A DNA stretch of 64,000 bases from Selaginella tamariscina (lineage: Eukaryota; Streptophyta; Lycopodiopsida; Selaginellales; Selaginellaceae), in the NCBI GenBank assembly GCA_003024785.1, contig PUQB01000008.1, positions 126,868 to 190,867 of the forward strand, given 5' to 3'. The translations under genes and the position numbers were made by a program. This document shows positions 51,621-64,000 of this stretch, in pieces. The notes beneath the pieces are model-generated. The model worked only from the letters and a program-made list of their open reading frames with translations, made no database searches and was not told the DNA's origin. Positions within the stretch are counted from its first letter, which is position 1. Each line of letters begins with the position of its first letter.

Positions 51621-52137
51621 TACGAACCCTAGGGCTGGTAAGAGGCCTTTTAATTTGTTTACCGTCGGATTCGTGAAAGAAGTGGCAACCGTTGGATAAA
51701 TAAAAAATAGATCGAATAAGAACCGTTCGATCGAAGCTCTTTAAAACCGTAGAAATGTAGAGAATATACCAAGGGATCATCTAGGGTTTTCTTAGGGTTT
51801 GTGCAAGGCTATGGCGGAGCGGCATGGATAGATCCAAGCACAGCGCCATCTGCAGCTCTTAAAGCTCACGAAGATCGATCACAGTGGTATTCTTTCATAG
51901 TCCGATCTGCGAGGAGTGTAGCAAATCCTCCATTTTGTAGCAGAAACAGGGGATTTTCGATACAAAGCTATCGGCTCATAATCTGATCCACGTTCAGGTA
52001 TCACGTTCTTCTCCGTTTTCTCTTGATAAAGATGCGTAGTTCAGCACAAGCACATGAAAATCTCTTCGGCGCGGTGTTGATGAAATCCGCGATTTTGTAG
52101 CTGAAACAGGATTTTCGAAGCAAAGACAAGAAAATCG
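51621..52137. promoter_or_regulatory. Shared divergent promoter of RPB7 (-) and exportin-7-like gene (+)
   Basis: 517 bp between the two start codons. It contains duplicated leader sequence: about 51926-51971 and 52084-52128 share an attttgtag-c-gaaacagg-gattttcga core. A spliced upstream leader is possible, since a gt follows the first copy near 51998. Housekeeping partners head to head are common in plants; no TATA box is clear. Confidence 0.55.
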
Positions 52138-55100
52138 ATGGAAAGCTTGGCACAGCTGGAGCTTCTTTGCGAGCGCCTCTACAATTCCCAGGATCCGGCA
52201 GAGCGAAAGCATGCTGAGAGCACGTTGCAGTGTTTTTCCACGAATTCAGAGTACATTCCTCAGTGTCAAGTCATCTTGCAGAGTTCCTCCTCGCCATACG
52301 CCCAGCTTCTCGCTTCCTCCAGTCTCCTCAAGCAGGTTTCCGATCGCTCCCTCGCCCTTCAGCTCAGAATCGATATCCGTAAGTATTCCTTCAATGCATG
52401 TTCATAGTTCATTTTTCTTCACATTTTGGGTCATCACATTATACGTATTTCATTTGTTTTCTTCTTGTAGGGAATTATGTGTTAGGTTACTTAGCAAGCA
52501 AAGGCAAGGAATTGCAGCCATTTGTGATCACGTCCTTGATCCAGCTTCTGTGCCGGATCACGAAACTGGGTTGGAACGATGATGACATGTTTAGAGACAT
52601 TACCAAAGAGGCCATGGAAGTTTATTGAGCCAAGCTACCGTGGAGCATTTCTACATTGGCTTGAGAATTTTGAATCAGCTTGTGTTGAAATGAATCTGGT
52701 GAGTTAGACACACAAACATGCATATACACATACACTAAGTCATGTTTTGACTTTCTTGTAGCCGAACCCTTTCTTGACGTTGGCACACCATCGAAAGATC
52801 GCCTGCCTTTTCCGCGATTTGGCGCTGCTACAAGTTTTTCAGATCTCTTTAACATCTCTTGATCAACTCAAGCGAGACGGTGGTAAGCTGTTTTTCTTAT
52901 GTATACACATGCATGTATACTTACAATATATCAGCAAAATTCATGTTTCCTTACAGCTGATGATAAGCTTCGTGAACAAGCTATTACTCTGGCTTTGAAA
53001 TGTCTTTCATTTGATTTTGTGGGATCATCACAGGATGAAAGTTCAGAAGAGCTTGGCACGATTCAGGTGAGGAAATTGTTGAAAATACAGAACACATACA
53101 CATTCAGTGATATAAAATGTGTAACACGGACAGATACCATCTTCATGGAAGACTTTGCTCGAGGACACATCGACCATGAACTTATTTTTTGACTATTATG
53201 CGTCTACGAAACCGCCGCTTTCGAATCAGGTTCAGCTTATATATATACAAATGAAAGCAATGTATATGTTATAGTAAACAGAATTGAAAAAGACTAATGT
53301 TTCTTTTCTATAGGCTTTAGAATGTCTTGTGCGGTTAGCTTCCGTTAGAAGATCTCTATTTTCTGGTGAATCAGAGCGAATGAAATTTTTATCACATCTA
53401 CTCTCTGGCACACGCGAAATATTGAGAACTCAGCAAGGTTGTCATATGTTTGCTATACATGTATATTCATATGCATAGACGTGCATGCGTTGTAAAGTGT
53501 TAATTTTTAATTAATATCTTTTTTTATTATCCTGACAGGGCTTTCTGAACACGATAATTATCATGAGTATTGTCGTCTTCTTGGACGGTTAAAGACCAAC
53601 TTCCAAGTATGTGAGACGTGTTAATTACATGTTTATTGATATTTCTCGTTTTTCTTTTATATCTGCGTCAAGACAGACTATTAAGTAACTAGTTAATCTA
53701 CATTTATTTTCTGTTGCAGCTCTCTGAACTCATAAGCGTGGAAAACTACGGGGACTGGATCCGACTGGTTGCTGAGTTTACTATAAGATCCTTGCAGTCT
53801 TGGCAGGTACATGAATTAACATACTGCAACATTATATATACGCGTAGTTTATATTATATAGTTCGTACCACTGTATTTTAATCCTCAATAAGGTATTCTG
53901 GGGTTCAGTGGACTAGCGGGAGTGTGTACTATCTTCTGGGACTGTGGTCAAGGCTTGTGTCTTCGGTGCCTTACTTGAAGAGTGACTCTCCCAATCTTCT
54001 TGATACGTATGTTCCAAGAATCACTGAGGCTTATATTTCGATTTGACTCTGTACAGGTACACCACTTTGAGACATGCACACGCACGCATAGGTTCTAGTT
54101 TTAAGGCTTGTATTTTATATTCGTGTTTGCAGGCAATCATACAAAACAATTTATCTGAAGACCCGCTTGACAATGAAGAGCAGTTACAAGACCAGCTGGA
54201 GAGTTTACCATCCCTTTGCCGGTTTCAGGTAGATTTTCTAAGTAGATCTTTAGATAATTAATATCAATCAGTAACTGATTATAAAGTTGATATAATGCTT
54301 TACAGTACGAAAGGTCGAGTGCTTTTGTGCTCTCGCTGCTAAATCCAATTTCTCAGGCGTACACGGTATGTATTTTCATATACATATATTTGTCTAGATT
54401 ATATACTCATATAACTTCATCTGTATAATAAATAACTAGTTTCCCTTTTCTCCTCTCTCATCTGTAGGAAGCATCACGAGTTCCAAATCCCGTTGACGGG
54501 TCCCAACTTAGTATTGTTGAGGGTCAGTTAACATGGTTGGTTCACATTATAGGAGCCGTTGTAAAGGGGAGACAGAACTCACCATCGAGGTATTCTATTA
54601 CTATGCGACAGTGTTTAGAGATTCACGCTTTAATGATGTTGTGTGCATATTACGAATTCAATGTGTGCGTGCGTGATGTTTGTGCGTTTACATGTACTAT
54701 ATGGCTATTTGACTTTTGTTCTATTTAAAAGAGTGGGTTCGTGCTGCAGCGCAGAGTTACATGAACTCATCGATGCAGAACTTTCAGCACGGGTATTCCA
54801 GCTTTTACAAATTACGGACTCCGGTTCACATGTACAGGTCTGTATATTATATCCAGTTTTTAATTATATATGTGTGTGTGTGTTTGTATGCATGCACGCA
54901 TGTGTGAATATATGTAGTAATGCCACCTTTAATACCATATCTCTCTCTCTTCACAAATAACATTTATATCCAACCCTGTTATGTTGCAGCGATATGGGGA
55001 ACGGAGTAAGCAGCGCTTTGACATTGCGATACTTACTTTCTTTCAGCAGTTTCGCAGAGTTTACGTAGGGGAGCAAGCAATGCATTCCTCAAAGGTGATC

Positions 55101-58100
55101 ATATGACTTAACGTGTGGGGTTGTTGTTCTTTTGGACTTTGTTTTCATATTATTCACACTACCATCATACTACATACATATATCTTATACAACCAGTCAG
55201 ACGCTGTTCTTTCTATTAAGTGTTATCTAAGAGGCTTTTTTGTTCTTTTTCTTTTGTCAGCAATTGTATGCACGGCTAAATGACCTAGCTGGTCTGCAAG
55301 ATAGTCTAATGGTTTTGAATGTTATCGTTGGAAAAGTCGCGACAGACTTGAAGTGCTACACTCAGGTAATTTTATATAAGCACGCACATACCACAGTATG
55401 TACATGCACATGGTTGATAATGCTGTTTGACTTTCAGTGTGAGGATGTTATTCATCAAAGTCTCCTTCTTTTCCAAGATCCACTTCGGGGTAAGCCATAT
55501 ATTTATATAATACACACACAACATGTTATAATACATTACCTGAAATTGCTCTGTAAACGTTGTGTAAGCATATATACATCATTCTTATTATTACTAGTAT
55601 TTTCATCAAGCGCAATATTGTTATAAATACAATAATCTTATTAATGGTCAATGGTTTACAGATATATGAGCGGGAAACTTCTTCTCAAGCTGGAGGCAGT
55701 GAATTTTATTTTAGCAAACCATACGGTGAGCATTCCGTTTGTAACATGGTCTTGCGTGTAGATAATGTCTATGCATATTTTTTAATGTACTACGTGTATG
55801 CCTGTGACACATTATATCTCACTATATTCTGACATATCTAGCGGAAAACTTGAATAATCTTTATTAGTTTACCCGTGACTAACTATCATAACGTTTTACT
55901 GTCCGGGAGCCTGTTGTAACCAATATGTGTATACACACATGTATAGAGCTTCCTTGTAGTATGGTTTGTCAGTAAAGTATTCAGATGCAATGGTTTTGAG
56001 GTTGCAGAGGGAGCATTTTCCTTTTCTGGACGAGGCCTGTAATTCAAAAGAGCGCACGATGTTTTACTTCATAATTGGACGCTTGGTGTTTGTTGAGGAT
56101 TCCATTTCTAGGTTCCGTGCTACTGTTTCACCCTTTCAACAGGTAAATATTCATGTATGTTATGTATGTTATTTATATATACCAATATACCAATATATAT
56201 TTATAATGCATATTAATAACTTGCTTGTTAGTTCTTATGTCATTAGTATACTATATATTTGCATTTACTGTAAACGTATTTATTAATGTGCTTTTAGATA
56301 CTTACATTTTTCTGTTCAGGTATTTCTCAGCCTGGAAGCTACACCAGATAGTGCATTTAGATCAGAAGCTGTCAAACATACTCTTATTGGTTTAATGCGG
56401 GATTTGCGGGGTATTACAATGGCTACAAACAGGTATAAAGATGTATACATGTGTGTATGTGTATATTATGAATTATTAATACTGAAGCCTTGTTTTATGC
56501 AGTCGGAGAACGTTTGGGCCGCTTTTTGACTGGTTATATCCGGCCCATATGCCCATTATCGTCCGAGCTGTTGGTCATTGGGTAGATACGCCAGAGGTAT
56601 TGTATATTGTATATATGCATATGAGTGCATTTGTCTATTGATAGATGATGTGTGCATTCATCTATACTTATAGATAATGTAGATGTACTCTTTTAGCTGG
56701 AAACAGTCTAAACCACAAGGCTGGTTCATCATATATCACAGAGATACGCAAACAACTACACGATAATAATTATTTATTTGCAGGTGACGACACCGTTGTT
56801 AAAATTTATGGCGGAGTTTGTGGTAAACAAAACTCAGAGGTTAACTTTTGACACCTCATCGCCAAATGGGATTCTTTTATTTCGGGAGATTAGTAAATTA
56901 TTGGTAGCTTACGGGAATGGAGTGATGGCATTACCATTGCCACCAGCTTCTGATATTTACACGTATAGATACAAGGGAATTTGGAACGCACTCGTCATTC
57001 TTACAAGAGGTTCGTGTGTGTTTAATTATACAAAATATGCACATTGTATATATATCATTTCGACATAATCTTGCATCCGTTGCACTTAATTAAAAGCTTC
57101 TCGTAAGTAGTAACACACACACACGCCTGAACAGAGATTTGAATGTATGTATACATAATATTTATTTAATCTAATAGCGTTGTGTTTTGTTAGCTTTGTC
57201 TGGTAATTACGTGAATTTTGGTGTTTTTGAGCTCTATGGCGATCCTGCTCTGAAGGATGCCTTGGATGTAGCTTTGAAAATGTCCCTCTCAATACCCTTA
57301 ACAGACATCATGGCGTATCGCAAGGTACAATAAGATAATTAATATATCTATGTGTATATATATATATGTATATATGTATATATGTATAAAATCGGTACCT
57401 CTATATATAGATGAGAGTGATAACACGTCCATAGTGAATGTATATGTATACGTGTGTGGGCGGCTGTGCACAGCCCCAGCTCTGGCTTTTCTCACGTGAA
57501 CTCCGAAATTATAAAACTTTGGATGTGTGTGTGTGTGTGTGAGACCGAGAGAGAGTAACTTACTATATTTTATGTTTTGCTGTTTTTTGTTTTCTAATCA
57601 TCCAGTTGGCACGAGCTTATTATTCATTTTTTGAGGCACTTTGTCATAATCACATAGCTGTTATTGTTAACCTTGACACTGCAACATTCTCGCATATTCT
57701 TGGCTCACTGGAAAACGGCCTCAAATCTCTGGACGCGGGCATATCTACACAGGCTAGTATTGTCTTATAAATATATATTCAAAGTAGAACATACAGCTAT
57801 ATACATGTATATAAACATATTTTTAGCATAAACTTTGTGTGCTGTATCTATACACGAAGACTATACAGCTATATAGGTTCCCTGCGCCCGGATGCGCCCA
57901 TGATAGCCCGCCTTATATTAATTATAAGACGTTAATTACGCAGACTTAAGTATATATTATACAAGCAGACTTTAGTTTAAGAACTGTATATAAACATATA
58001 ATTAGTATCACGCTGGTTTATGTTAATAAAGCTTTTTTCTTCAGTGTGCTGTAGCAGTAGACAACTTGGCAGCATATTACTTCACGAATGTAACTCTGGG

Positions 58101-58952
58101 AGAGAATCCTACTTCTCCAGTTGCAATCAACTTTGCGAGACACATCCAAGAACGACCAAATATTTTCCCACAAGTAAGCTATTCACATATTCCCGGTGTT
58201 CGTGGTTACCTTTTTTATTTTTATATAACACGGTACTAATATACAACGTGCAGAGCATGTGTATATATATATTTATTAGATAGATAGATAGATAGATAGA
58301 TAGATATATGTTTGCACATACAAATGCAGTTTTCTGATCTCTCTCTCTCTCACACACACGGATCTGTGTTTTGTATTATTTATTCTCTTTTAATTCTTTT
58401 TGGGGGTGTATTTGCAGCTTTTAAAGTCGCTTTTTGAGCTGTCCTTGTTTGAGGAATGTTCTAACCAGTGGAGTCTTGGTCGGCCAATGCTACCTCTAAT
58501 ATTAATAAATGAGCAGGTATATTCTACTCCACTCTGTCTGCGTGCGTGTGTCTGTATGCATTGTTTGCGTGCCGATTAACACATGCTTTTGCAGGCATAC
58601 AATGATATCAAAATCCAAATCATCTCTTCACAGGTAAAACACTTTACAACATATAAATTAACATCTTAATACACATAGCATTTATACAATATACTGCATT
58701 ATATAAGTCGCATATATAAGACTATCCATTTAAATAGACAAAGGTTTACTGTAGTGATTTTGTACAAGTTATGCTATGTATGAATAAATTATTTTTACTG
58801 TGGTGGAATATCGAGTATATAGATTCCTTGCTTATATGGCATACTCCTTGTCGGAGTAGTAAATTTGGACAAGATGCTAGATATCTAAGTAGATTCTTAA
58901 TATATACTATTAACTACACAATACGGGATTGTGTGTGTGTGATATATATATA

Positions 58953-59009
<57 letters not shown>

Positions 59010-59183
59010 GTATGTGCATATGCTAATTAGATTATATTAATGCAGGTTCCGGATAATCAGCAGAAGCTTTTAATGTGTTTTGACAAGCTGATGACGGATG
59101 TGACGAGGACGTTGGAGAGTACTAACAGGGAGAAGTTCACGCAGAATTTGACTATCTTCCGTCATGATTTCCTCGCTAAGTGA
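52138..59183 (+). CDS. Exportin-7-like nuclear transport receptor (RanBP16 type)
   Basis: An importin-beta superfamily export receptor, about 27 exons between ATG 52138 and TGA 59181-59183, roughly 1,050 residues. The N-terminus ([22 protein letters not shown]) is the Ran-binding importin-beta N domain; HEAT-repeat segments follow. Many exons match the animal Xpo7/RanBP16 layout: [125 protein letters not shown] and [14 protein letters not shown]. It would carry cargo through nuclear pores with RanGTP. Frame breaks occur near 52625 (TT), 52687 (G), 54036-54040 and 55487-55490 (G4); the first two and the last are fixed by one extra base. A conserved housekeeping gene, so likely sequence error. 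Confidence 0.9.
58271..58306. repeat. (GATA)n microsatellite in an exportin intron
   Basis: About eight GATA/TAGA units in a row after a TA stretch. A second, shorter GATA block lies at about 59266-59290, after the stop codon. Confidence 0.9.
58945..59010. repeat. (TA)n then (TGTA)n microsatellite
   Basis: A long TA run followed by TGTA repeats, directly upstream of the last exportin exon (acceptor near 59045). Confidence 0.9.
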
Positions 59184-59229
59184 GAGTACATTCACATATT
59201 CAGTATTTACATGCATCACAAGTTGTAAG

Positions 59230-59264
<35 letters not shown>

Positions 59265-61187
59265 ATAGATAGATAGATAGATAGATATAGATATATAGAT
59301 ATATCTTTACACAATCACATAATTCTAGTAGTTCGTATTTGCTATCAAATACTGTATAACGCATGTATTATTTATAATATATTACATATGAGAATCTTGA
59401 TGCGCCATCTATTTGCTTGTCTGGATACACACACACACACATATATATATAAACCAAATGTATAGACACAGACTGAATGTATTTATAGTATATATATTGT
59501 CTTTGTTATAGTATACACCATGTTTACTTCTATGTATGTATCATATATATCTAATTGGTTATTGTGGCAGTTGCGGAAATATATGGAGGGGTTTTGCAGT
59601 ATATTCGCAGAATCCATCGAGTTTTTAGTTTTTCATCAGTTTTGTACCACCGGCTATTCTCCTTCCGGTTTCCAGAGGCAATGTCTTATTTTATATCTGT
59701 GAATACTTTTGTTTCCCTTGTTCATTTTAGTACATTTAACTAGCTGTACTCTTGTCTATATATTCTTTATAAACAATTTACGTTTTCAAGCTTTTGGTAT
59801 GTAAACTTTTAAATGTGACTACATAAACGGTATGATGTATATATAAAAAGGAACCTCTCATATTATTCTGTTTAATTTAAAAAATCTCACTAATAGTTGA
59901 ATCCGTTTAAATATGTTAGATGGTTGATCAATCGAATGGTACTTAATTCTTTATGTTTTTTTATTCAGCACATACGGCCCTAAATGTTCTTTTTTCATAC
60001 CATTTGCACGGTCAATACATAGCTTTGGATAAAGCAGGGCCGAGGCCCCTTGAAACCCGTGGATACAATCAACAAACTTTTTTTATTATTTAATATTCAT
60101 TTAAAAAAGCAGCATATTTTAAAAAGTGAAAGAACAATTTCACGGCATTTTCGCTGTCCGTTGGTCGATGTTTTCTCGTACACATACACATCAGTGTGTG
60201 TCTGTGTGACGTATAACTAAGAACCCTGACGGTGTTCCTTATATAAATATAATTTAGACGAATAATTGTGTAACAACTTTAGTTGCTAATACCACATCAC
60301 ACCCACCTCAGGTGGTTATATTTAATATATTATCATGCAGTGCACGCAGATTATATTAACAATATACAATAAATTGCAACAGTAAGAGTAAATAGCAATT
60401 AGCATGCAAACGCTTCACTACGCTGCGTATGTAAACACACACACACAGAGGTATCTTAAACAGATGAAGGTTGTTAACAACAGACTAGTGTCTGCATCAA
60501 GGATCTAAAACAGATTACTAATACAAGGTTGTTGCGCTTAATGAGAATATGACACAAACGCACGCACTGAACATAATATATGTATACGGAGGTTGAAAAG
60601 TCTGCCTCAAATTTGTCACTACGTACTTTTTTAAGGTTTAATATCAAATCCCAAATGCAAGACTGTGTGTATAAAACTGTATTGTGGGCTTCTACCAACC
60701 CACTTAAACTAGTCACATAAAGAGGCAGACATGATATTCAAGATCTATTAGGACCCCACACACATTTCCCTGGCTAATGGAACAAACTAGTTGTTGACAC
60801 AAGAAAGTGAATGCACAACTTACCCCTTGTTTAGTATATACCTAATACTGTCTATAACATGTATTATGTGATACATTCGAAAACATAAAATATGAGAAAG
60901 AGGCACACTTATGAATATTTAGCAATACACAGAAAAAGAAACCTTGTATGCAAATAATATCTGAAATACATCAGAAGGAAGCCAGACAAGACGTGATGTA
61001 GCCAAGGCTCCAACCCAACCACCTGACTTTTTAAAACCACTCTTACAGTCTCATTAATTCTTCCAATTCCACTAACAAGCAGCGTATCTATCTATAAATC
61101 CAAAACCAGGATATACGATATACGTACCTGTACTCTACGGCTCGCTGTTGTTTAATTGTCTCGGGGACTATATACTCCATCCTCTGC
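59184..61187. other. Intergenic region between exportin and LEA-2 genes
   Basis: About 2 kb at the convergent ends of two genes. It includes a CT/TA/GATA compound microsatellite (59226-59290). No domain could be recognised in short open frames such as 59520-59743, which probably lie in the exportin 3' UTR or beyond. Confidence 0.5.
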
Positions 61188-62723
61188 TTACTTGGGGAGC
61201 TTGTATGTACAAGTCTTGTACAGGAGCTTGAGGAAGTTTTTACCATTGCTGTTGACCGTGACATCGCAGGAGAAGTAGCTCCTAAACTTGGGTTTAACGA
61301 GTTTACCGAAGACATAAGCTCGAGATTGCAGTGTTGCTTTTATCTGTAAGGGAACACCACCACCAGCTTGTGTCAGGCTTTGTAGGTTGGGCCCTGCTCC
61401 ATACAGTGGTACTCGGACAGCGACAACGTTCACCGAGAAGATCTTCTTACTGCTCTTTGGTTGGTAAAACTTCGCAATCTGGCATATCAAAAGTTTGACA
61501 AAGTGATTCACTATTTACTACATATCATTACGTTTCAAATGTACAGGATAAAAGCATCAATGAGTCAATAGATATGCACACTAACAGAATATATCACAAT
61601 CGGGCAAACCAGATTTAACGAAGTTTTAATAGAAAATTAAGTATTGCTCACGAAGATTAGATGCTGACGATCTATGCGTTATACATAGATACATAAATAT
61701 ATACATATACATATTACATATAAGACTTACTTCGCCTTTTCCAACGCTAAGTTGTGAGTAATCTAGGTAAACGTCGGAACGGTGAACATGAAGCCCGAAA
61801 TACTTCGAAGGGTTGCGAAACATTGCTTTCAGAGTGCAGTTAGCTGTTAAGACCCTTGTTGGCACGCCCTCGGCACTCCCGTCCACAACAATAAACTCGT
61901 TGAATATGATATCCTGCATACCGTAAGGCACGGTCAGTCCAACAGAAAACAAATGTATTTACCTAGCACACGCTAAGTTGTTTACTTTACCACGAAATTA
62001 CATGAATGCAGCTTAGAAAACAAATGCAACCCAAGAGAGTGAAGTATTATCTTCACACAGACCCAATGCAGATGATCTACTGCACAAATACGGCATGCGG
62101 CAAAACAAAGGGAGTTTATTCTCAAAGCAGAACATAAAATAATAATTAAAAAAAATGGCATTGCCATATTCTTTCCTTTTCGAACAACTAAGGGGGCAAA
62201 CAGTAAAAATGCAGCTTTTAACATACCTTGACGACGAGATCAGGAGAACGAGGCTGGCAGACCAACCAAAAGATCAACGCAACGAAGCCGAAGATGAGAA
62301 TACAGAACAGGAGGCTCAAAAGGCACATACAGCATCTGGACAGACCCTTTCTCTTCAAAGAGCCGGACATCTGCTCCTCTTCCTCTATGATCGTGTTCCC
62401 GGGCACCCATGGCTTGTATCCTTTCTTCCTGAAGCCGCGGCCATGTGTGGAATCACTAGGTAGACCTTCCTGGAGCCGTACTTGCTATGCTGAGAAACAG
62501 TGTCCGCCGAGGAAGCGTTTGATGAGCGGCCGAATGAAGAATGGTGTAGCGGCGAGGCCGACGGGCTGATCATCGGCGTCGACTGCACAGAGGGCTTGTA
62601 ATCGGAGTCGCGAGACGGACTCTGCACAAAGTAGACGGGATGCCGTGGAGACTGTGGAGGAGACGGACCGAGACTCGTTGCTTCCGAATCGAAAGAAGAC
62701 CGCATTTTGCCGTGCCGCGACAT
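61188..62723 (-). CDS. LEA-2 / NDR1-HIN1-like membrane protein
   Basis: Three exons: 62723-62227, 61913-61741 and 61478-61188. The N-terminus has the conserved plant motif HPVYFVQSPSRDSD and Ser/Pro-rich phospho-acceptor sequence, then CCMCLLSLLFCILIFGFVALIFW as one transmembrane segment, then the LEA-2 domain (IIFNEFIVVDG, TLKAMFRNPSKYFGLHVH, DLDYSQL-type, VPLYGAG) ending SYFSCDVTVNSNGKNFLK. The family is plasma-membrane or ER anchored and linked to stress and defence; exact role unknown. The frame changes once in exon 1: one extra G at 62465-62466 joins GSRK to the segment that ends in KKGYKPWVPG. The paralogous Arabidopsis group has the same order of motifs. Confidence 0.8.
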
Positions 62724-63438
62724 CTTTTACCGAACTTTACCTCAAACACGCCGATTTTCTTGCCGGAGACAAGCGGAATCGCATAGAAATCCCGAAAATC
62801 GCAGATTACGGCTTGAAACTGCAGAGAAATGCCAAAAATAAACCTCAGAACAGAGAGACATCGCGGATTACCTCGCAAAAACACAGGATTATCGCTTGAA
62901 ACAGTGCAAAACTGCACAGCAATGCCGAAAACCTCAAGAGAAATCACTTGAAAGAGCAGAAAATCAGGGATTTTGCAGCACAAACTACAATGCAGATTCA
63001 ACCGATGACGGCGCAATGCAGGTGACGACAAAGCAGCGCCTTGCCCAAGAACACAGAAACCCTAGCCTCTCTCCGCGTCCTGGCGCACCATTGAAATCAG
63101 CGAAACTGTGTGGATGAAAAGCGCTTCTCTCTTCTCTCCCCTTCTTACAGCGTTGCCACGCGGTATATTCCGTCTAGGGCATCTTCCCTTCCGTCAATGT
63201 ACGATTAATGGTATATTCTGTTTCGCATAAAGAAAGGAGAGACGGTCGAACCTTCTGCCCTTTTGTCTTACCCGGATCAATAAGGGTAAACATGACGATG
63301 ATTGTATACTCATTCATCTTGCCGAATATACCAGAATCTCCAGTTAATCCTGGTCGTCCGATGCTTTTAGGGTTTGAACAAATATCTGGCGTAACACGTC
63401 AGCGAAAGATATTTGGCCAGGGTTTATGGATAGGGTTT
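62724..63438. promoter_or_regulatory. Divergent region between LEA-2 gene and RIBA-like gene
   Basis: About 715 bp holding 5' leaders and promoters of both genes. The LEA-2 side contains repeated tgcagagaaatgccaaaa / tgcacagcaatgccgaaa words (about 62819-62840 and 62910-62935). No gene is apparent; short open frames here read through leader sequence. Confidence 0.45.
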
Positions 63439-64000
63439 TAGAGTTCGCTATGGCGGCATGCTGTGCGGCTTCTGGAGCGATGGCGGTGACCGGCGGCCTA
63501 CTGGCCGCTGAGAAATCTGTTGAATGCGTCGAGTTTCTTCAGATGCAATAGTGGCATTTTTCTTCGTAGTGGTATGCTGTGCAAATCTAGGTTTACATCG
63601 TAGTGTAGTTATTAGGGCTTCTGCGGCCACAGACACAGATCCTAGAGAGGCGCCAGTTGATAATGGGCCGGGTATCACCATTGAAGAGACCGATCCTATT
63701 CCCTACATTAGCGATTTGTTCACAAATGATGAAAATGATCCCAATGTTGCCACTGAAGGTTATTCTTCCATTGCTGATGCTTGTAAAGCTATCAAAGCCG
63801 GCAAGGTTAGTGTTTCGTATTACCACATACATGTATGTCTGTATGTGTGTAATGTGGTTAGTTTTTTTTGTATAGTTTGTGATTCTTGTGGACTTGGTCG
63901 ATGGACGGAGTGTGGGGTACTTGGTAATGGCTGCAAGCATGATAAATCCGGATGCCATACAGTTTATTGATCGGTACTGTACAAACGGTCTCTTTTGTAT
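63439..64000 (+). CDS. RIBA-like riboflavin-biosynthesis protein, 5' part, with degenerate DHBPS site
   Basis: Partial, runs off the window. Reliable coding: about 63609-63805, encoding a plastid-transit-like end (VVIRASAATDTDP) then EGYSSIADACKAIKAGK, which matches the start of the 3,4-dihydroxy-2-butanone 4-phosphate synthase (DHBPS) domain of plant RIBA proteins. The next exon starts at 63876: FVILVDLVDGRSVGYLVMAA then SMINPDAIQFIDRYCTNGLFC. In active DHBPS this region reads VVDDEDRENEGD, with acidic residues that bind metal and substrate; here most are replaced. Plant RIBA3-type proteins are known to have lost DHBPS activity while keeping the GTP cyclohydrolase II half, which would lie beyond 64000. 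The N-terminus is unclear: ATG 63439 and the transit-like segment at about 63510-63600 are in different frames. Confidence 0.65.

Noticed and set aside
59520-59743. Two overlapping short plus-strand frames after the exportin stop
   Set aside because: They lie downstream of a family-typical exportin C-terminus and show no recognised domain; probably 3' UTR or spacer.

Overview
This window looks like nuclear DNA of a land plant. Genes are intron-rich with GT-AG introns. Proteins are plant-type: a plastid-type YchF GTPase, a trihelix factor, an LEA-2 protein, a nepenthesin-like aspartic protease, a VSP-type acid phosphatase and a RIBA-type riboflavin protein. Intergenic DNA is very AT-rich, full of TA/GA/CA microsatellites, and the left end is Ty3/gypsy retrotransposon. 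I cannot name the species; several proteins look diverged from the angiosperm versions I know.

Layout. 1-17.7 kb is a nested retrotransposon block. It holds the 3' end and LTR of one gypsy element (A), two opposite-strand LTRs of the same family flanking or invading a second gypsy element (B), a third gypsy element (C, 7668-13452, CCTAG target duplication) inserted in B's gag, and a ~340-bp AT-rich insertion with 9-bp direct repeats in B's protease. 17.7-20.6 kb is AT-rich with a perfect 25-bp inverted repeat. 20.7-63 kb is genic: trihelix factor (-), YchF GTPase (-), C2-domain protein (-), pyrimidine 5'-nucleotidase (+), membrane-anchored class B acid phosphatase (+), 3-hydroxyacyl-CoA dehydratase (+), a 7.6-kb gene desert, a divergent Dof-like zinc-finger protein (+), aspartic protease (-), RNA polymerase II subunit RPB7 (-), exportin-7-like receptor (+) and LEA-2 protein (-). 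At the right edge is the 5' part of a RIBA-like gene (+) whose DHBP-synthase active-site motif is degenerate.

The genes do not form a pathway; they are ordinary plant neighbours. The strongest window-wide signal is technical or evolutionary. Nearly every multi-exon gene, including essential single-copy types (RPB7, exportin, YchF), carries one or more isolated frame breaks, mostly repaired by one extra base in a short homopolymer. The nucleotidase and the Dof-like gene are clean. Unpolished long-read sequence is the likeliest explanation; real decay is possible for the aspartic protease and the C2 gene. No CRISPR array, tRNA or rRNA gene was recognised, and I saw no convincing undescribed multi-gene system.
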